Source: Ornithinicoccus hortensis
GTDB taxonomy: Bacteria; Actinomycetota; Actinomycetes; Actinomycetales; Dermatophilaceae
Assembly: GCF_006716185.1 (NCBI RefSeq)
Contig: NZ_VFOP01000001.1
Location: 3,224,001 to 3,288,000 of the forward strand
Direction of reading: 5' to 3'
DNA length: 64,000 bases
In this document: positions 25,145 to 33,617 of the stretch, in pieces
Layout: the number at the start of each line of letters is the position of its first letter
Numbering within the stretch: position 1 is the stretch's first letter
Position numbers and translations under genes: made by a program
Notes under the pieces: generated by a model
What the model saw: the letters and a program-made list of their open reading frames with translations, nothing else
What the model was told of the DNA's origin: nothing
The model's database searches: none

Positions 25145-26689
25145 TCAGGCGCCGACCGAGACCTCGACCCGGTGCCAGCCGGTCGCCCCGTCGGGGATGA
25201 CGCCGACTTCCTCCGAGGTCTGGGTCTGCCCCTCCCCGTCGGTGGCGCGCACCGTGATCGTGTGCTCCCCCTGGGCCGGGTCCCAGGGCAGCTTCCACTG
25301 CCGCCAGGAGTCGACGCTCGGCTCGAGGGCCAGCTCGGCCTCCTCCCAGGGACCGTCGTCGACCTGCAGCTCGACCTTGTCGATGCCCCGGTGCTGCGCC
25401 CAGGCGACCCCGGCGATCACGGTGGGGCCGGCCGCCAGGTCCGCCCCGGCCCGGGGCACGTCGATCCGGGAGGCCGTCTTGACCGGCCCCCGCTCCCCCC
25501 ACCCACGGGGCGTCCAGTAGCCCTCGTCGGCGGCGAACGTGGTGACCTTGAGGTCCACCACCCACTTGGTGGCCGAGACGTAGCCGTACAGCCCCGGCAC
25601 CACCATCCGCACCGGGAAGCCGTGCCGGTCCGGCAGCGGCTCCCCGTTCATCGCCACGGCGAGCAGGGCGTTGCGGTCGTCCGTGAGCACCTCGAGCGGG
25701 GTCCCGGCGGTGAACCCGTCGGTGCTCGTGGACAGCACCATGTCGGCGCCGTCCTGCACCCCGGCCCGTTCCAGCAGCTCACGGACCGGCCACCCGGTCC
25801 ACACCGCGTTGCCCACCAGGCTGCCCCCGACCGTGTTGGACACGCAGCACAGCGTGACCAGCGCCTCGACCATCGGCTGGTCGAGCAGCTCTTCCAGGTC
25901 GATCTCGACCTCGCGGTCGACCATGCCGTGCACCCGCAACCGCCAGGTGGCGGGGTCGACCTGCGGCACGGACAGCGCGGTGTCGATCCGGTAGAAGTCG
26001 TCGGTCGGTGAGAGGTAGGTCGCCTGGCCGGGGACACCCTGCTCCGCACCGGCGGGCACCGTCACCGGCCGGCGCACCGTGGGGACCCTGAAGGCCTCGC
26101 GCGCCGCCTCGACGACCTCACCGGCCCGGGCCAGGGCGCGCCCCGCGACGATGCCGACCGCGCCGAGCACCGCCAGCCCCCCGCCCCAGGCCAGGACCGA
26201 CCGGCGGGTCGGCACGGTGGCGCCGGACGGCATACCCGATCGGGGTTGCGTCGCGGGCGCCACCAGCCGGGCGAGGACCCCGAGACCCGCCAGCACCCCG
26301 AGCAGCGTCGGGACCGCGTCGGCCGCGCTAGCGCCGGGGCGGGTCAGCACGGCGGCCATGCCCACGGCCCCGACCAGCGCGAACAGCAGCAGCCCCACCG
26401 TCCGCCGGCGCACCGCGACCTCACCCAGGACCGCGCACGCGATCACCAGGGTCAGCCCCATCCCGACGAAGAGCGCGACCTTGTCCGCGGTGCCGAAGAC
26501 GGTGACCGCCAGGTCCTTCAGCCAGGCCGGGGTGCGGTCGACGAACGCCCCACCGACCGCCAGCAGCGGCGAGGGCGTCCCCTCGCTGCCGACCGTGCGC
26601 CCCAGGAGCGCCGCCCCCACCTCGGCCACACCGAGCGTGACTGCACCCGCCGCGACTCCCGCGACCGCTCCGTCCGCCCGGCTGCTCAC
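25145..26689 (-). CDS. Membrane-anchored molybdopterin-dependent oxidoreductase (sulfite-oxidase family)
   Basis: 514 residues. The N-terminal 190 residues hold about four to five membrane helices. The rest is an oxidoreductase molybdopterin-binding domain with the cofactor Cys region VTLCCVSNTVGGSLVGNAVW, then FPVRMVVPGLYGYVSATKWV. A C-terminal Mo-co dimerisation-type beta domain (PRAGADLAAGPTVIAGVAWA) completes it. The family oxidises or reduces small S- or N-compounds with the catalytic part outside the membrane. The GTG has only a weak ribosome-binding site (AGGG). The substrate is unknown. Confidence 0.85.
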   Translation of the reverse strand: MSSRADGAVAGVAAGAVTLGVAEVGAALLGRTVGSEGTPSPLLAVGGAFVDRTPAWLKDLAVTVFGTADKVALFVGMGLTLVIACAVLGEVAVRRRTVGLLLFALVGAVGMAAVLTRPGASAADAVPTLLGVLAGLGVLARLVAPATQPRSGMPSGATVPTRRSVLAWGGGLAVLGAVGIVAGRALARAGEVVEAAREAFRVPTVRRPVTVPAGAEQGVPGQATYLSPTDDFYRIDTALSVPQVDPATWRLRVHGMVDREVEIDLEELLDQPMVEALVTLCCVSNTVGGSLVGNAVWTGWPVRELLERAGVQDGADMVLSTSTDGFTAGTPLEVLTDDRNALLAVAMNGEPLPDRHGFPVRMVVPGLYGYVSATKWVVDLKVTTFAADEGYWTPRGWGERGPVKTASRIDVPRAGADLAAGPTVIAGVAWAQHRGIDKVELQVDDGPWEEAELALEPSVDSWRQWKLPWDPAQGEHTITVRATDGEGQTQTSEEVGVIPDGATGWHRVEVSVGA

Positions 26690-26710
26690 CCCTGCATGAT
26701 CGCACCGTCC

Positions 26711-26795
26711 CCTGCAGGATTCTCGGGTTACCCGAGAATCCTGCTCTTCGTAGCAGAACCTTCCCGGTCGATAGCGCCAGGTTCCGGGGTCAAGC
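26711..26795 (+). repeat. Dispersed double-hairpin element, copy 1
   Basis: A 31-bp perfect palindrome (26714-26744; 15-bp arms, core CTCGGGTTACCCGAG) is followed by a conserved ~40-bp second part (CCTTCCCGGTCGATAGCG and onward) that has its own weak GAACCT/AGGTTC pairing. The same element lies inverted at 61035-61124. It occupies the whole gap between two minus-strand genes. Confidence 0.85.
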
Positions 26796-26806
26796 AGGGC
26801 CGGGCG

Positions 26807-27193
26807 TCAGTGCTCGACGACCTTGGTCGGGGTGACCCGCACCACGAGCCGCACGACGCCCGGAGCGTCCTCGGGGAACGGCTCCCCGGTGTACTTGTGG
26901 CCCAGCTCCTGGATCAGCTCCGGCCCGCCCTCCTCGGTGAGGGTCGCGGTCCCCCGCACCTCGGCATACCGGAACGGGTTGTCCGGATCGGTCAGCATCA
27001 CGCTCACCCGGGGGTCGCGACGCAGGTTGCGGGCCTTCTGCCGGGATGCGGTCGTGGAGAAGAGCACGTCGTCGCCGTCCCGGGTCACCCACATCGTGGA
27101 GGTCTGCGGGGAGCCGTCTCGGTTGACCGTGGCCAGGACCGCGTAGGTCGGGCCGTCGAGGAGTTGTTGGGCGTATGCCGTCAGTTGCGTCAT
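26807..27193 (-). CDS. PPOX-class F420-dependent oxidoreductase
   Basis: 128 residues, split-barrel flavin/deazaflavin-binding fold: YAVLATVNRDGSPQTSTMWV, then LFSTTASRQKARNLRRDPRVSVML, which is typical of the Rv1155-like group. These reduce small substrates with F420H2. The substrate is not predictable. Single gene or head of its own unit. Confidence 0.88.
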   Translation of the reverse strand: MTQLTAYAQQLLDGPTYAVLATVNRDGSPQTSTMWVTRDGDDVLFSTTASRQKARNLRRDPRVSVMLTDPDNPFRYAEVRGTATLTEEGGPELIQELGHKYTGEPFPEDAPGVVRLVVRVTPTKVVEH

Positions 27194-27230
27194 ACATCCG
27201 CCAACCGCGGGCGGCGCCGGGCTCTTCCCG

Positions 27231-27815
27231 TCAGGGACGGGCCATCGAGTGGTACTCCTCGTTGGGCACGAACCCGAGCGCGCTGGAGACCCGGTTGGTC
27301 ATGTTGAACATCCCGATGACCTGCACCAGCTCCATGATCTCGTGGTCGTCCATCCCGACCTCCCGCAGCGGCGCCAGGTCCTCCGCACCGACCTGGTCCG
27401 GCGCCCGGGTGAGCAGCTCGGCGTACTCGGCGATGGCCCGCTTCCGGTCCGGCAGGTCGGCCTGGCGCCAGTTCACGGCGGCCAGGTCCGCGGTGCGCGC
27501 GTCCCCGGAGTACTCGCGCAGCGCCGCACCGTGCGAGACGGCGCAGTAGGTGCAGCCGTTGAGGCCGCTGACCACCACGGCGACCAGCTCGCGCTCGGCG
27601 TTGGTCAGGTGGCCCTCCTTGTTGAGCAACAGGTTGAAGTAGCCCCACCAGGCCAGGAACTGGTCACCGTTGACGGCCTGCGCCCGGAAGACGTTGGGCA
27701 CGAACCCGAACGCCTCCTGCGACTTGTCCCAGAGGCGGGCCACGCCCTCGGGGACCTCGTCCCGCTCGGGCACGGGCAGGAAGGAGATGGGCTGGGACTC
27801 GGCGCGCTCGGTCAT
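27231..27815 (-). CDS. AhpD-like peroxidase-related enzyme (carboxymuconolactone decarboxylase family)
   Basis: 194 residues. The core motif [15 protein letters not shown] (CxxC with His four residues on) is the AhpD/CMD redox centre. FVPNVFRA near the N-terminus and the length fit the peroxidase-related subgroup. It is likely a thiol-based hydroperoxide reductase. A -10 hexamer, TACCGT, lies six bases before the ATG with no ribosome-binding site, so the message is probably leaderless. Confidence 0.85.
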   Translation of the reverse strand: MTERAESQPISFLPVPERDEVPEGVARLWDKSQEAFGFVPNVFRAQAVNGDQFLAWWGYFNLLLNKEGHLTNAERELVAVVVSGLNGCTYCAVSHGAALREYSGDARTADLAAVNWRQADLPDRKRAIAEYAELLTRAPDQVGAEDLAPLREVGMDDHEIMELVQVIGMFNMTNRVSSALGFVPNEEYHSMARP

Positions 27816-27837
27816 GACCGCACGGTAGCGCCTCGGG

Positions 27838-28164
27838 TCAGTGCGCCCCGCGGATGGTCATCCGGCTGACCAGGTCGCCGTCCACCTCGAAGGTGAACTG
27901 GGACATCCCGTTGGCGTGGTTGCTGCGCCAGTAGGCCAGGACCACCACCTGGTTCTCGCGCAGGTCGACCCGCTGGACCTCCATGGTGCCCTCCGCCCCG
28001 ATGAACTCCTTGTCGCTCCAGGTCTTGATCTCCTGGCGGCCGAAGAACTCCCGCCCCCAGTCGTCGACCACCCCCGACCTGCCAAAACTGTTCAGGAACC
28101 CGTCCTCGTCGTGGGCGTTGACCGCCTCCACGAACTCACGCACCGGGCTGGGAAGTTCCGTCAT
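27838..28164 (-). CDS. NTF2/SnoaL-like fold protein
   Basis: 108 residues. [20 protein letters not shown] at the start and [20 protein letters not shown] fit the small NTF2-like fold. Members include isomerases, hydrolases and binding proteins, and no catalytic set stands out here. The ATG follows AAGGG; a GTG three codons earlier is possible. Confidence 0.7.
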   Translation of the reverse strand: MTELPSPVREFVEAVNAHDEDGFLNSFGRSGVVDDWGREFFGRQEIKTWSDKEFIGAEGTMEVQRVDLRENQVVVLAYWRSNHANGMSQFTFEVDGDLVSRMTIRGAH

Positions 28165-28244
28165 GTTCGTCACCCTTCTGCCTCGCCGACCACTCCACCG
28201 TAGGCGACGCAGGTGAACAACGGGTATGGATCATCCACAGGCGC

Positions 28245-29036
28245 TCAGCCCACGCGGTAGGTGCGTCCGGGGGCGGCGACCCCCACCTCACCGGGCCAGA
28301 CGGCGGTGGCCTGCGCACGGCATACGGCGGGGTCGTTCCACGGCGGCAGGTGGGTGAGCAGCAGCCGCCGCACTCCCCCGGCGCCGGCCACCGCCCGGGC
28401 CGCGCGGCTGCCGCTGAGGTGGATGCCGCGGATGGCGTCCCGCCCGTCGACGTAGGCGCAGTCGGCGAGCACCAGGTCTGCCCCGGTCATCAGGTCGGCG
28501 AGCGCGGCGCAGCTGTCCGTGTCGCCGGTGTAGGCCAGCACCGCCCCGCCCGCCTCCACGCGGAAGCCGTAGCTCTCGACCGGGTGCTCGACCGCGACCG
28601 GGGTGATCGTGAAGGGGCCGACCGTGACGCGACGGCCGTCGACCAGGTCCGTGAAGTCGAAGCTGTCGGTCAGGTCGTCCGGGCCGGTCACCCCCGAGGC
28701 CCGGCCCAGGCGTTCGGCGGCGCCCGCGGGGGCGTGGACCGGGATCCGCCCGGTCGGTGGGCCGGGACGGTGGTGCACCAGGACGTCGAGGGAGACCAGG
28801 TCGATGCAGTGGTCCGGGTGCAGGTGGGTGAGCAGCACGGCGTCCACCGCGGCAGGGTCGGTATGCCGGTGCAGGGCCCCCAGGGCACCGTTGCCCAGGT
28901 CGAGCACCAGTCGCCAGGCGCGGGTGCCGCCCCCGGGGGCCGGCCCGGGGGCGGTGACCAGGTAGCACGAGGCCGGACCGTCCGGGCCGGGCAGGGAGCC
29001 GCTGCACCCGACCACGGTGAGCTGCATCCCGGTCAT
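28245..29036 (-). CDS. MBL-fold hydrolase, probable Rv1339-type cAMP phosphodiesterase
   Basis: 263 residues. The metallo-beta-lactamase motif THLHPDHCID (about 91-100) is followed by VAVEHPVESYG, YTGDTDSC and DCAY, with LLLTHLPPW near the end. It lies directly downstream of murI, the order murI-Rv1339 known from mycobacteria, where the homologue hydrolyses cAMP. The assignment rests on fold plus synteny. It forms an operon with the FAH-family and murI genes. Confidence 0.78.
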   Translation of the reverse strand: MTGMQLTVVGCSGSLPGPDGPASCYLVTAPGPAPGGGTRAWRLVLDLGNGALGALHRHTDPAAVDAVLLTHLHPDHCIDLVSLDVLVHHRPGPPTGRIPVHAPAGAAERLGRASGVTGPDDLTDSFDFTDLVDGRRVTVGPFTITPVAVEHPVESYGFRVEAGGAVLAYTGDTDSCAALADLMTGADLVLADCAYVDGRDAIRGIHLSGSRAARAVAGAGGVRRLLLTHLPPWNDPAVCRAQATAVWPGEVGVAAPGRTYRVG

Positions 29037-29046
29037 CGTGGCCCGC

Positions 29047-29892
29047 TCAGCAGCCGGTGCCGACGGCTGCCCGGTCCCACTCCTCCGGGCGACCGACGTA
29101 GGCCCGGCCGACGTGTTCGACCTCCGGGCCCAGGAAGCGGCGGGCCAGCGGCGTGAAGCCGTGCGGGTCGCCCGTGGTGAGGAACTGGTGCGTGGGCTCG
29201 CCCTCGGACTCGGACCGGAGCAGGTCCGCGTCGGTGAGCATCCGGAACAGTTCCGCGGCCGTCGCCTCGGCGGAGGAGACCAGGGTGACCGAGTCGCCCA
29301 GGACGTAGGACAGGGCGCTCCATAGCAGCGGGTAGTGGGTGCAGCCCAGGATCAGCGTGTCGATCTCGGCCTCGATCAGCGGGTGCAGGTACTCCCGGGC
29401 GGCGGCGAGCACCTCCGGGCCGCTGGTGATCCCCGCCTCGACGAACTCCACGAAGCGCGGGCACGGCTGGCTGATGACGCGCACGCTGGGCGGCGCCGCG
29501 ACGAAGGCGTCCGGGTAGGCCCGGCTCTGGTGGGTGGCCGCGGTCGAGATGACCCCGACCCGGCCGGAGTGGGTGGCGGCCATCGCGCGGCGCACGGCCG
29601 GGCGGATCACCTCGATCACCGGGACGTCGTAGCGCTCCCGGGCGTCGGCCAGCATCGCTGCCGATGCCGAGTTGCAGGCGATGACCAGGGCCTTCACGCC
29701 GTGGTCGACCAGGCGGTCCAGGCACTCCAGGGCGTACTGGCGCACCTCCGCGATCGGACGCTCGCCGTAGGGGGCGCGGGCGGTGTCGCCCAGGTAGAGC
29801 ACCGACTCGTGCGGCAACTGGTCCAGCACCGCGCGGGCCACGGTCAGCCCGCCGAAACCGGAGTCGAAGATTCCGACCGGGGAATCGGTCAC
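29047..29892 (-). CDS. murI: Glutamate racemase
   Basis: 281 residues. The paired catalytic cysteines are in ACNSASA (about 75) and GCTHYP (about 187), with [15 protein letters not shown] at the N-terminus. It makes D-glutamate for peptidoglycan in the cytoplasm. The GTG start is 12 bp after the FAH-family stop with AGGA upstream. The MBL gene follows after 10 bp. Confidence 0.95.
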   Translation of the reverse strand: MTDSPVGIFDSGFGGLTVARAVLDQLPHESVLYLGDTARAPYGERPIAEVRQYALECLDRLVDHGVKALVIACNSASAAMLADARERYDVPVIEVIRPAVRRAMAATHSGRVGVISTAATHQSRAYPDAFVAAPPSVRVISQPCPRFVEFVEAGITSGPEVLAAAREYLHPLIEAEIDTLILGCTHYPLLWSALSYVLGDSVTLVSSAEATAAELFRMLTDADLLRSESEGEPTHQFLTTGDPHGFTPLARRFLGPEVEHVGRAYVGRPEEWDRAAVGTGC

Positions 29893-29904
29893 CGTCGCCC
29901 GGTC

Positions 29905-30678
29905 CTAGTCCGCGGCGACGAACAGGTTGCTCATCGAGCCGATGCCCTCGACCTCGACCTCGACCCGCTGGCCGGCCTCGACCCGCCCGACGCCGGCGGG
30001 GGTGCCGGTCAGGATGACGTCACCGGGGAGCAGGGTGAACGCCGTCGTGACGTACTCCACCAGCGCGGCGACCCCGTGCACCATGTCGGCCGTCGTGCCG
30101 TCCTGGCGGGTCTCGCCGTCCAGCCGCGAGACCACCCGCAGGTCCGAGACGTCCAGCTCGGTCTCGATCCACGGGCCCAGCGGGCAGAAGGTGTCCATCC
30201 CCTTGGCCCGGGCCCACTGGCCGTCGCTCTTCTGCAGGTCACGGGCGGTGATGTCGTTGGCCACGGTGTAGCCGAAGATCACGCTCGCGGCGTCCTCCGC
30301 GGCGACGTCCTTGCACATCCGGCCGATCACCACGGCCAGTTCGGCCTCGTAGGAGACCTCCTGGGTGACCGGCGGGATGACGACCGGGTCGCCGGGTCCG
30401 ACCACGGCGGTGTTCGGGATGAAGAACATCATCGGCTGCGCGGGGACCTCGTTGCCCAGCTCCGCGGCGTGGTCGGCGTAGTTGCGCCCGATCGCGACCA
30501 CCTTGCTGCGCGGGATGACCGGGGCCAGCAGCCGGACCTCCTCGAGGCGGTGGGTCTGCCCGGTGAGCTCGATCTTGGTGTAGAGGGGGTCGCCGGTGAT
30601 CGCGGCGATCTTCTCACCCGCCCCGTCGACGAGGCCGAACTCAGGGTCGTCACCGGTGGTGAATCTGCAGATGCGCAC
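29905..30678 (-). CDS. Fumarylacetoacetate hydrolase-family protein
   Basis: 257 residues. The catalytic FAH fold is shown by VVAIGRNYADHAAELG, SYEAELAVVIG (metal-binding Glu pair), GYTVANDITARDLQ and GDVILTGTPAGVG. The family hydrolyses or decarboxylates beta-diketo acids; the substrate is not defined. The GTG giving MRICRF was chosen over an ATG 12 codons upstream because the family starts there. A TACTCT -10 lies six bases before it, suggesting a leaderless start for the FAH-murI-MBL operon. Confidence 0.85.
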   Translation of the reverse strand: MRICRFTTGDDPEFGLVDGAGEKIAAITGDPLYTKIELTGQTHRLEEVRLLAPVIPRSKVVAIGRNYADHAAELGNEVPAQPMMFFIPNTAVVGPGDPVVIPPVTQEVSYEAELAVVIGRMCKDVAAEDAASVIFGYTVANDITARDLQKSDGQWARAKGMDTFCPLGPWIETELDVSDLRVVSRLDGETRQDGTTADMVHGVAALVEYVTTAFTLLPGDVILTGTPAGVGRVEAGQRVEVEVEGIGSMSNLFVAAD

Positions 30679-30732
30679 GAGATGAGAGTACGGGGTCGGC
30701 CCGGCCCCCGACATACGGGATGGCCGTGAGGT

Positions 30733-30855
30733 TCACAACAGGATGAGGGTGATCACCAGGCCGAGCGAGACCAGCATCGCCAGCAGGGCGAGCAGGAGCA
30801 ACAGCAGGACCGGACCGCGGCCGCGGCGCTCGGGGGTCCCGGCCGGCTCGTTCAT
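30733..30855 (-). CDS. 40-residue single-pass membrane peptide
   Basis: Begins MNEPAGTPERRGRGP, then a 24-residue hydrophobic helix rich in Leu, Val and Ile. Arg-rich head and hydrophobic tail predict an N-in membrane peptide. A TATACT -10 lies seven bases before the ATG (30862-30867 on the plus strand), so it is probably leaderless and strongly transcribed. Too short for confident homology. Confidence 0.55.
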   Translation of the reverse strand: MNEPAGTPERRGRGPVLLLLLLALLAMLVSLGLVITLILL

Positions 30856-30889
30856 CCGGCGAGTATAGGGCGGCCTACCCTGGGGCGTT

Positions 30890-31768
30890 GTGACGGTGCA
30901 GGCGCCCGCGGTGGCGGAGACGGAGTGGCGGCAGCGGGCAGCCGCGCACGCCGCTGCCGTCGAGGAGCTGACCGCCGGCCGCCTGGAGCGCCGGCGGGAC
31001 GGGCGGCGGCACCCGGTCGAGGACTTCCTGTTCGAGTACTACGCCTTCCGGCCGGCGCAGCTGGCCCGGTGGCACCCGGGGGCCGGGGTCGAGCTCGAGG
31101 GCGCCGCGGAGCGCTCGGACTGGGCGTTCTACCGGTATGCCGGGGGGCGCGCGAGCGTCGACCTCGCCGACTTCGTGGCGCGGCGGGGCAGGGCGATCGG
31201 CTTCGTGCGCGGGCTGCTGTCCGCGACCCTGTCGCGCCCGGGCCGGTTCGGGTGCTTCGGGCTGCACGAGTGGGCGATGGTTTACCGGGCCGACGACGAG
31301 GCCATCCGGCACGCGGGGTGGCCGCTGCGGCTGGGGCGGCAGGGCACCGACGAGGTGGTGGAGGCGCACACCGTGGCCTGCTCGCACTTCGACGCTTTCC
31401 GGTTCTTCACCGACGCGGCGGTCCCGCGCAACCGCCTGCACCCCACCCGCGAGGGGCAGCTGGCGATGGAGCAGCCCGGTTGCCTGCACGCCGGGATGGA
31501 CGTCTACAAGTGGTGTTTCAAGCTGACGCCGCTGGTGCCCAGCTCCCTGACGCTCGAGGCGTTCCGGCTGGCCCGTGAGATCCGCGAGCTCGACATGCGC
31601 GCCGCGCCCTACGACCTGACCGAGCTCGGCTACGAGCCGGTGCGGATCGAGACCGCCGAGGGCAAGGCGGAGTACGTCGCGGCCCAGCGCGAGTTCACCC
31701 GGCGCAGCAACGACCTGCGCCGCCGCCTGCTCGACCTGCTCCCCGACAACCCCCGACCGGACGCCTGA
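30890..31768 (+). CDS. Conserved actinobacterial protein, often labelled 3-methyladenine DNA glycosylase
   Basis: 292 residues. HPVEDFLFEYYAFRPAQLARWHPG is typical of a conserved actinobacterial family that databases often name 3-methyladenine DNA glycosylase, but no HhH-GPD or AAG motif is present, so I do not accept that function. It has His/Cys/Trp-rich segments: CFGLHEWAMVY, HTVACSHFDAFRFFT and QPGCLHAGMDVYKWCFKL. GTG start. A TACCCT sequence lies just upstream. Its last codons are part of the 33-bp repeat array that begins at 31750. Confidence 0.7.
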   Translation: MTVQAPAVAETEWRQRAAAHAAAVEELTAGRLERRRDGRRHPVEDFLFEYYAFRPAQLARWHPGAGVELEGAAERSDWAFYRYAGGRASVDLADFVARRGRAIGFVRGLLSATLSRPGRFGCFGLHEWAMVYRADDEAIRHAGWPLRLGRQGTDEVVEAHTVACSHFDAFRFFTDAAVPRNRLHPTREGQLAMEQPGCLHAGMDVYKWCFKLTPLVPSSLTLEAFRLAREIRELDMRAAPYDLTELGYEPVRIETAEGKAEYVAAQREFTRRSNDLRRRLLDLLPDNPRPDA

Positions 31769-31816
31769 CCTGGCGGCCCCACCACCCCACCAGACGCCCG
31801 GCCTGGCGACCCGACC
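31750..31816 (-). repeat. 33-bp-period repeat array A-left (reads leftward)
   Basis: Two units at exactly 33-bp spacing (GGACGC at 31759, AGACGC at 31792). On the minus strand the unit reads CGTCCGGTCG, about 10 variable bases, then CCGCCAG and six more. It covers the stop codon of the upstream gene. Paired with the opposite-facing array at 32350. Confidence 0.8.
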
Positions 31817-31890
31817 TCCTGCCCTGTTCCGGGATACGCGGGTCCTCGGCCCACCTCGCAGCCCCTGACGGTCGGCGCTAGCGTCGAGAC

Positions 31891-32307
31891 ATGGCCACCT
31901 GGTTCAGCTACGAGTACTGCACCGATGTCTCCGCCACGCGGCAGTTCTACGGCGAGTTCTTGGGACTCACCCAGATCTGGGACGAGCCGGGTGACATCGC
32001 CTTCCGGCACGACTGCGTCCAGGTCTCGTTCCAGCGAGTCGACGCCCTCGACCGACCCGACACCTGGGCGTTCCAGCCAGGGTGGGGTCACGGCCAACTG
32101 CCAGAGGCGCCCCAAACTGAGCGTGTCCGGTCGATCTCGATCGCCCTGTCACCCTCGGGATTCCGCTCCGCCGTGAACCGGGTGAAGGTTGCCGGAGTCC
32201 ACAGGCTGCGGCCGGAACCATTCTGGGTCGGCTACTGGTCGTTCGTCGTGCGGGACCCCGACGGCCTCACGGTGGAACTCACCGACCCGGAGTCACCCGG
32301 TCCCTGA
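31891..32307 (+). CDS. VOC-superfamily (glyoxalase/bleomycin-resistance-like) protein between inverted repeat arrays
   Basis: 138 residues. YEYCTDVSATRQFYGEFLGL is the typical VOC opening and YWSFVVRDPDGLTVELTDPE the typical close. VOC proteins bind a divalent metal and include dioxygenases, isomerases and antibiotic binders. TAGCGT lies six bases before the ATG, so it is leaderless. Codon choice is less GC-extreme than its neighbours. Both sides carry the 33-bp repeat, facing outward, which suggests it was acquired as cargo. Confidence 0.8.
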   Translation: MATWFSYEYCTDVSATRQFYGEFLGLTQIWDEPGDIAFRHDCVQVSFQRVDALDRPDTWAFQPGWGHGQLPEAPQTERVRSISIALSPSGFRSAVNRVKVAGVHRLRPEPFWVGYWSFVVRDPDGLTVELTDPESPGP

Positions 32308-32349
32308 GCTCGCCTTAGCGAGGCTTGCCCTGACCCGAGCCTCGGGCGG

Positions 32350-32416
32350 GGACCGCCAGACCACACGTCCGGTCATGGGTGGAGACCGCCAGACCACGCG
32401 TCCGGTCGGGGGTGGA
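32350..32416 (+). repeat. 33-bp-period repeat array A-right (reads rightward)
   Basis: ACCGCCAG at 32352 and 32385, each followed by ACGTCCGG or GCGTCCGG, 33 bp apart. Same unit as 31750-31816 but in opposite orientation. It lies in the convergent gap between the VOC gene and ilvE. Confidence 0.8.
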
Positions 32417-32436
32417 GAGGGGTGAGGGCCCTCGGG

Positions 32437-33558
32437 TCAGACGAGGCGGTGCACCCAGCCGCGGGTGTCGTCGGCGCGGCCGTACTGGATGTCCAGCAGG
32501 GTGCGGCGCAGGTCGGCGGCGACCTCGCCGACGGACTCACCGTCGCCGACCGCGACCTCGCCACCGCGCCACTTCAGCGTGCCGACGGGGGTGATGACGG
32601 CGGCGGTGCCGCAGGCGAAGACCTCGACCAGGTCACCGGAGGCCGCGCCGTCGCGCCACTCGTCGATGGAGTACTTGCGCTCGATCACGTCGTGGCCGCG
32701 CTCCTTGGCCAGCTCGATCAGCGAGCCCCGGGTCACGCCCTCCAGGATGGTCCCGGTCAGCTCGGGGGTGACGATCGAGCCGTCCCGGTAGACGAAGAAC
32801 AGGTTCATCCCGCCCAGTTCCTCGACCCACTTCTGCTCGATCGCGTCGAGGAAGGCCACCTGGTCACAGCCCTGCTCCAGGCCCTCGGCCATCGGGGCCA
32901 GCGAGGCCGCGTAGTTGCCGCCGCACTTGGCGCCACCGGTCCCGCCCGGGGCGGCGCGCACGTAGTCCTCGGACAGCCAGATGCTCACCGGCTTCAGCCC
33001 CCCGGGGAAGTACTCCCCCGCCGGCGAGGCGATGACGCCGAAGATCGCCTGGTTGCTCGGCCGCACGCCGAGCGCCGGCTCGGTCGCGATCATGTAGGGA
33101 CGCAGGTAGAGGCTGGCCTCACCCTGGTCGGCACCGGGCACCCACGCCTGGTCCACCGTGACGAGCGAGCGGATCGCCTCCACGAACAGCTCCTCCGGCA
33201 GCTGCGGCAGCGCGAGCCGGGCCGCCGACCGGTTGAACCGCGCCGCGTTCTGGTCCGGCCGGAAGGTCCACACGGAGCCGTCGGCGTGCCGGTAGGCCTT
33301 CATCCCCTCGAAGATCTCCTGGCCGTAGTGGAAGACGGCGGCGGACGGGTCCAGCTGCAGCGGCCCGTAGGCCACGATCCGCGGGTCAACCCACCCACCG
33401 GCCCGGCTCCAGTCGACCAGCGCCATGTGGTCGGTGAACACCGCGCCGAAGGCCGGCTTGGCCAGCACCTGCGCCACCCGCTCCCCGGACGCACGGTCCG
33501 GGCGCTCGTCGACCCGGAACTGCGGGTCCGCGCTCTGGGGGGTGCTCTGGGTGCTCAT
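32437..33558 (-). CDS. ilvE: Branched-chain amino acid aminotransferase
   Basis: 373 residues, class-IV PLP transaminase. GQEIFEGMKAYRHADGSVWTFRPDQNAARFN and PGGTGGAKCGGNYAASL (with the PLP lysine) are diagnostic. It carries out the last step of Leu/Ile/Val synthesis and the first of their breakdown. The ATG giving MSTQSTPQ is preceded by AGGAGG; the longer in-frame version adds 21 unlikely residues. Confidence 0.95.
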   Translation of the reverse strand: MSTQSTPQSADPQFRVDERPDRASGERVAQVLAKPAFGAVFTDHMALVDWSRAGGWVDPRIVAYGPLQLDPSAAVFHYGQEIFEGMKAYRHADGSVWTFRPDQNAARFNRSAARLALPQLPEELFVEAIRSLVTVDQAWVPGADQGEASLYLRPYMIATEPALGVRPSNQAIFGVIASPAGEYFPGGLKPVSIWLSEDYVRAAPGGTGGAKCGGNYAASLAPMAEGLEQGCDQVAFLDAIEQKWVEELGGMNLFFVYRDGSIVTPELTGTILEGVTRGSLIELAKERGHDVIERKYSIDEWRDGAASGDLVEVFACGTAAVITPVGTLKWRGGEVAVGDGESVGEVAADLRRTLLDIQYGRADDTRGWVHRLV

Positions 33559-33617
33559 GGTGCCTCCTGGTCCGGCGACGCTGCTCGTATGCCGTGAGGT
33601 TACCTCCCGCGGACCAG

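Noticed and set aside
30890-31768. Function as 3-methyladenine DNA glycosylase
   Set aside because: The name is common for this family, but no glycosylase motif is visible, so the function was not adopted.
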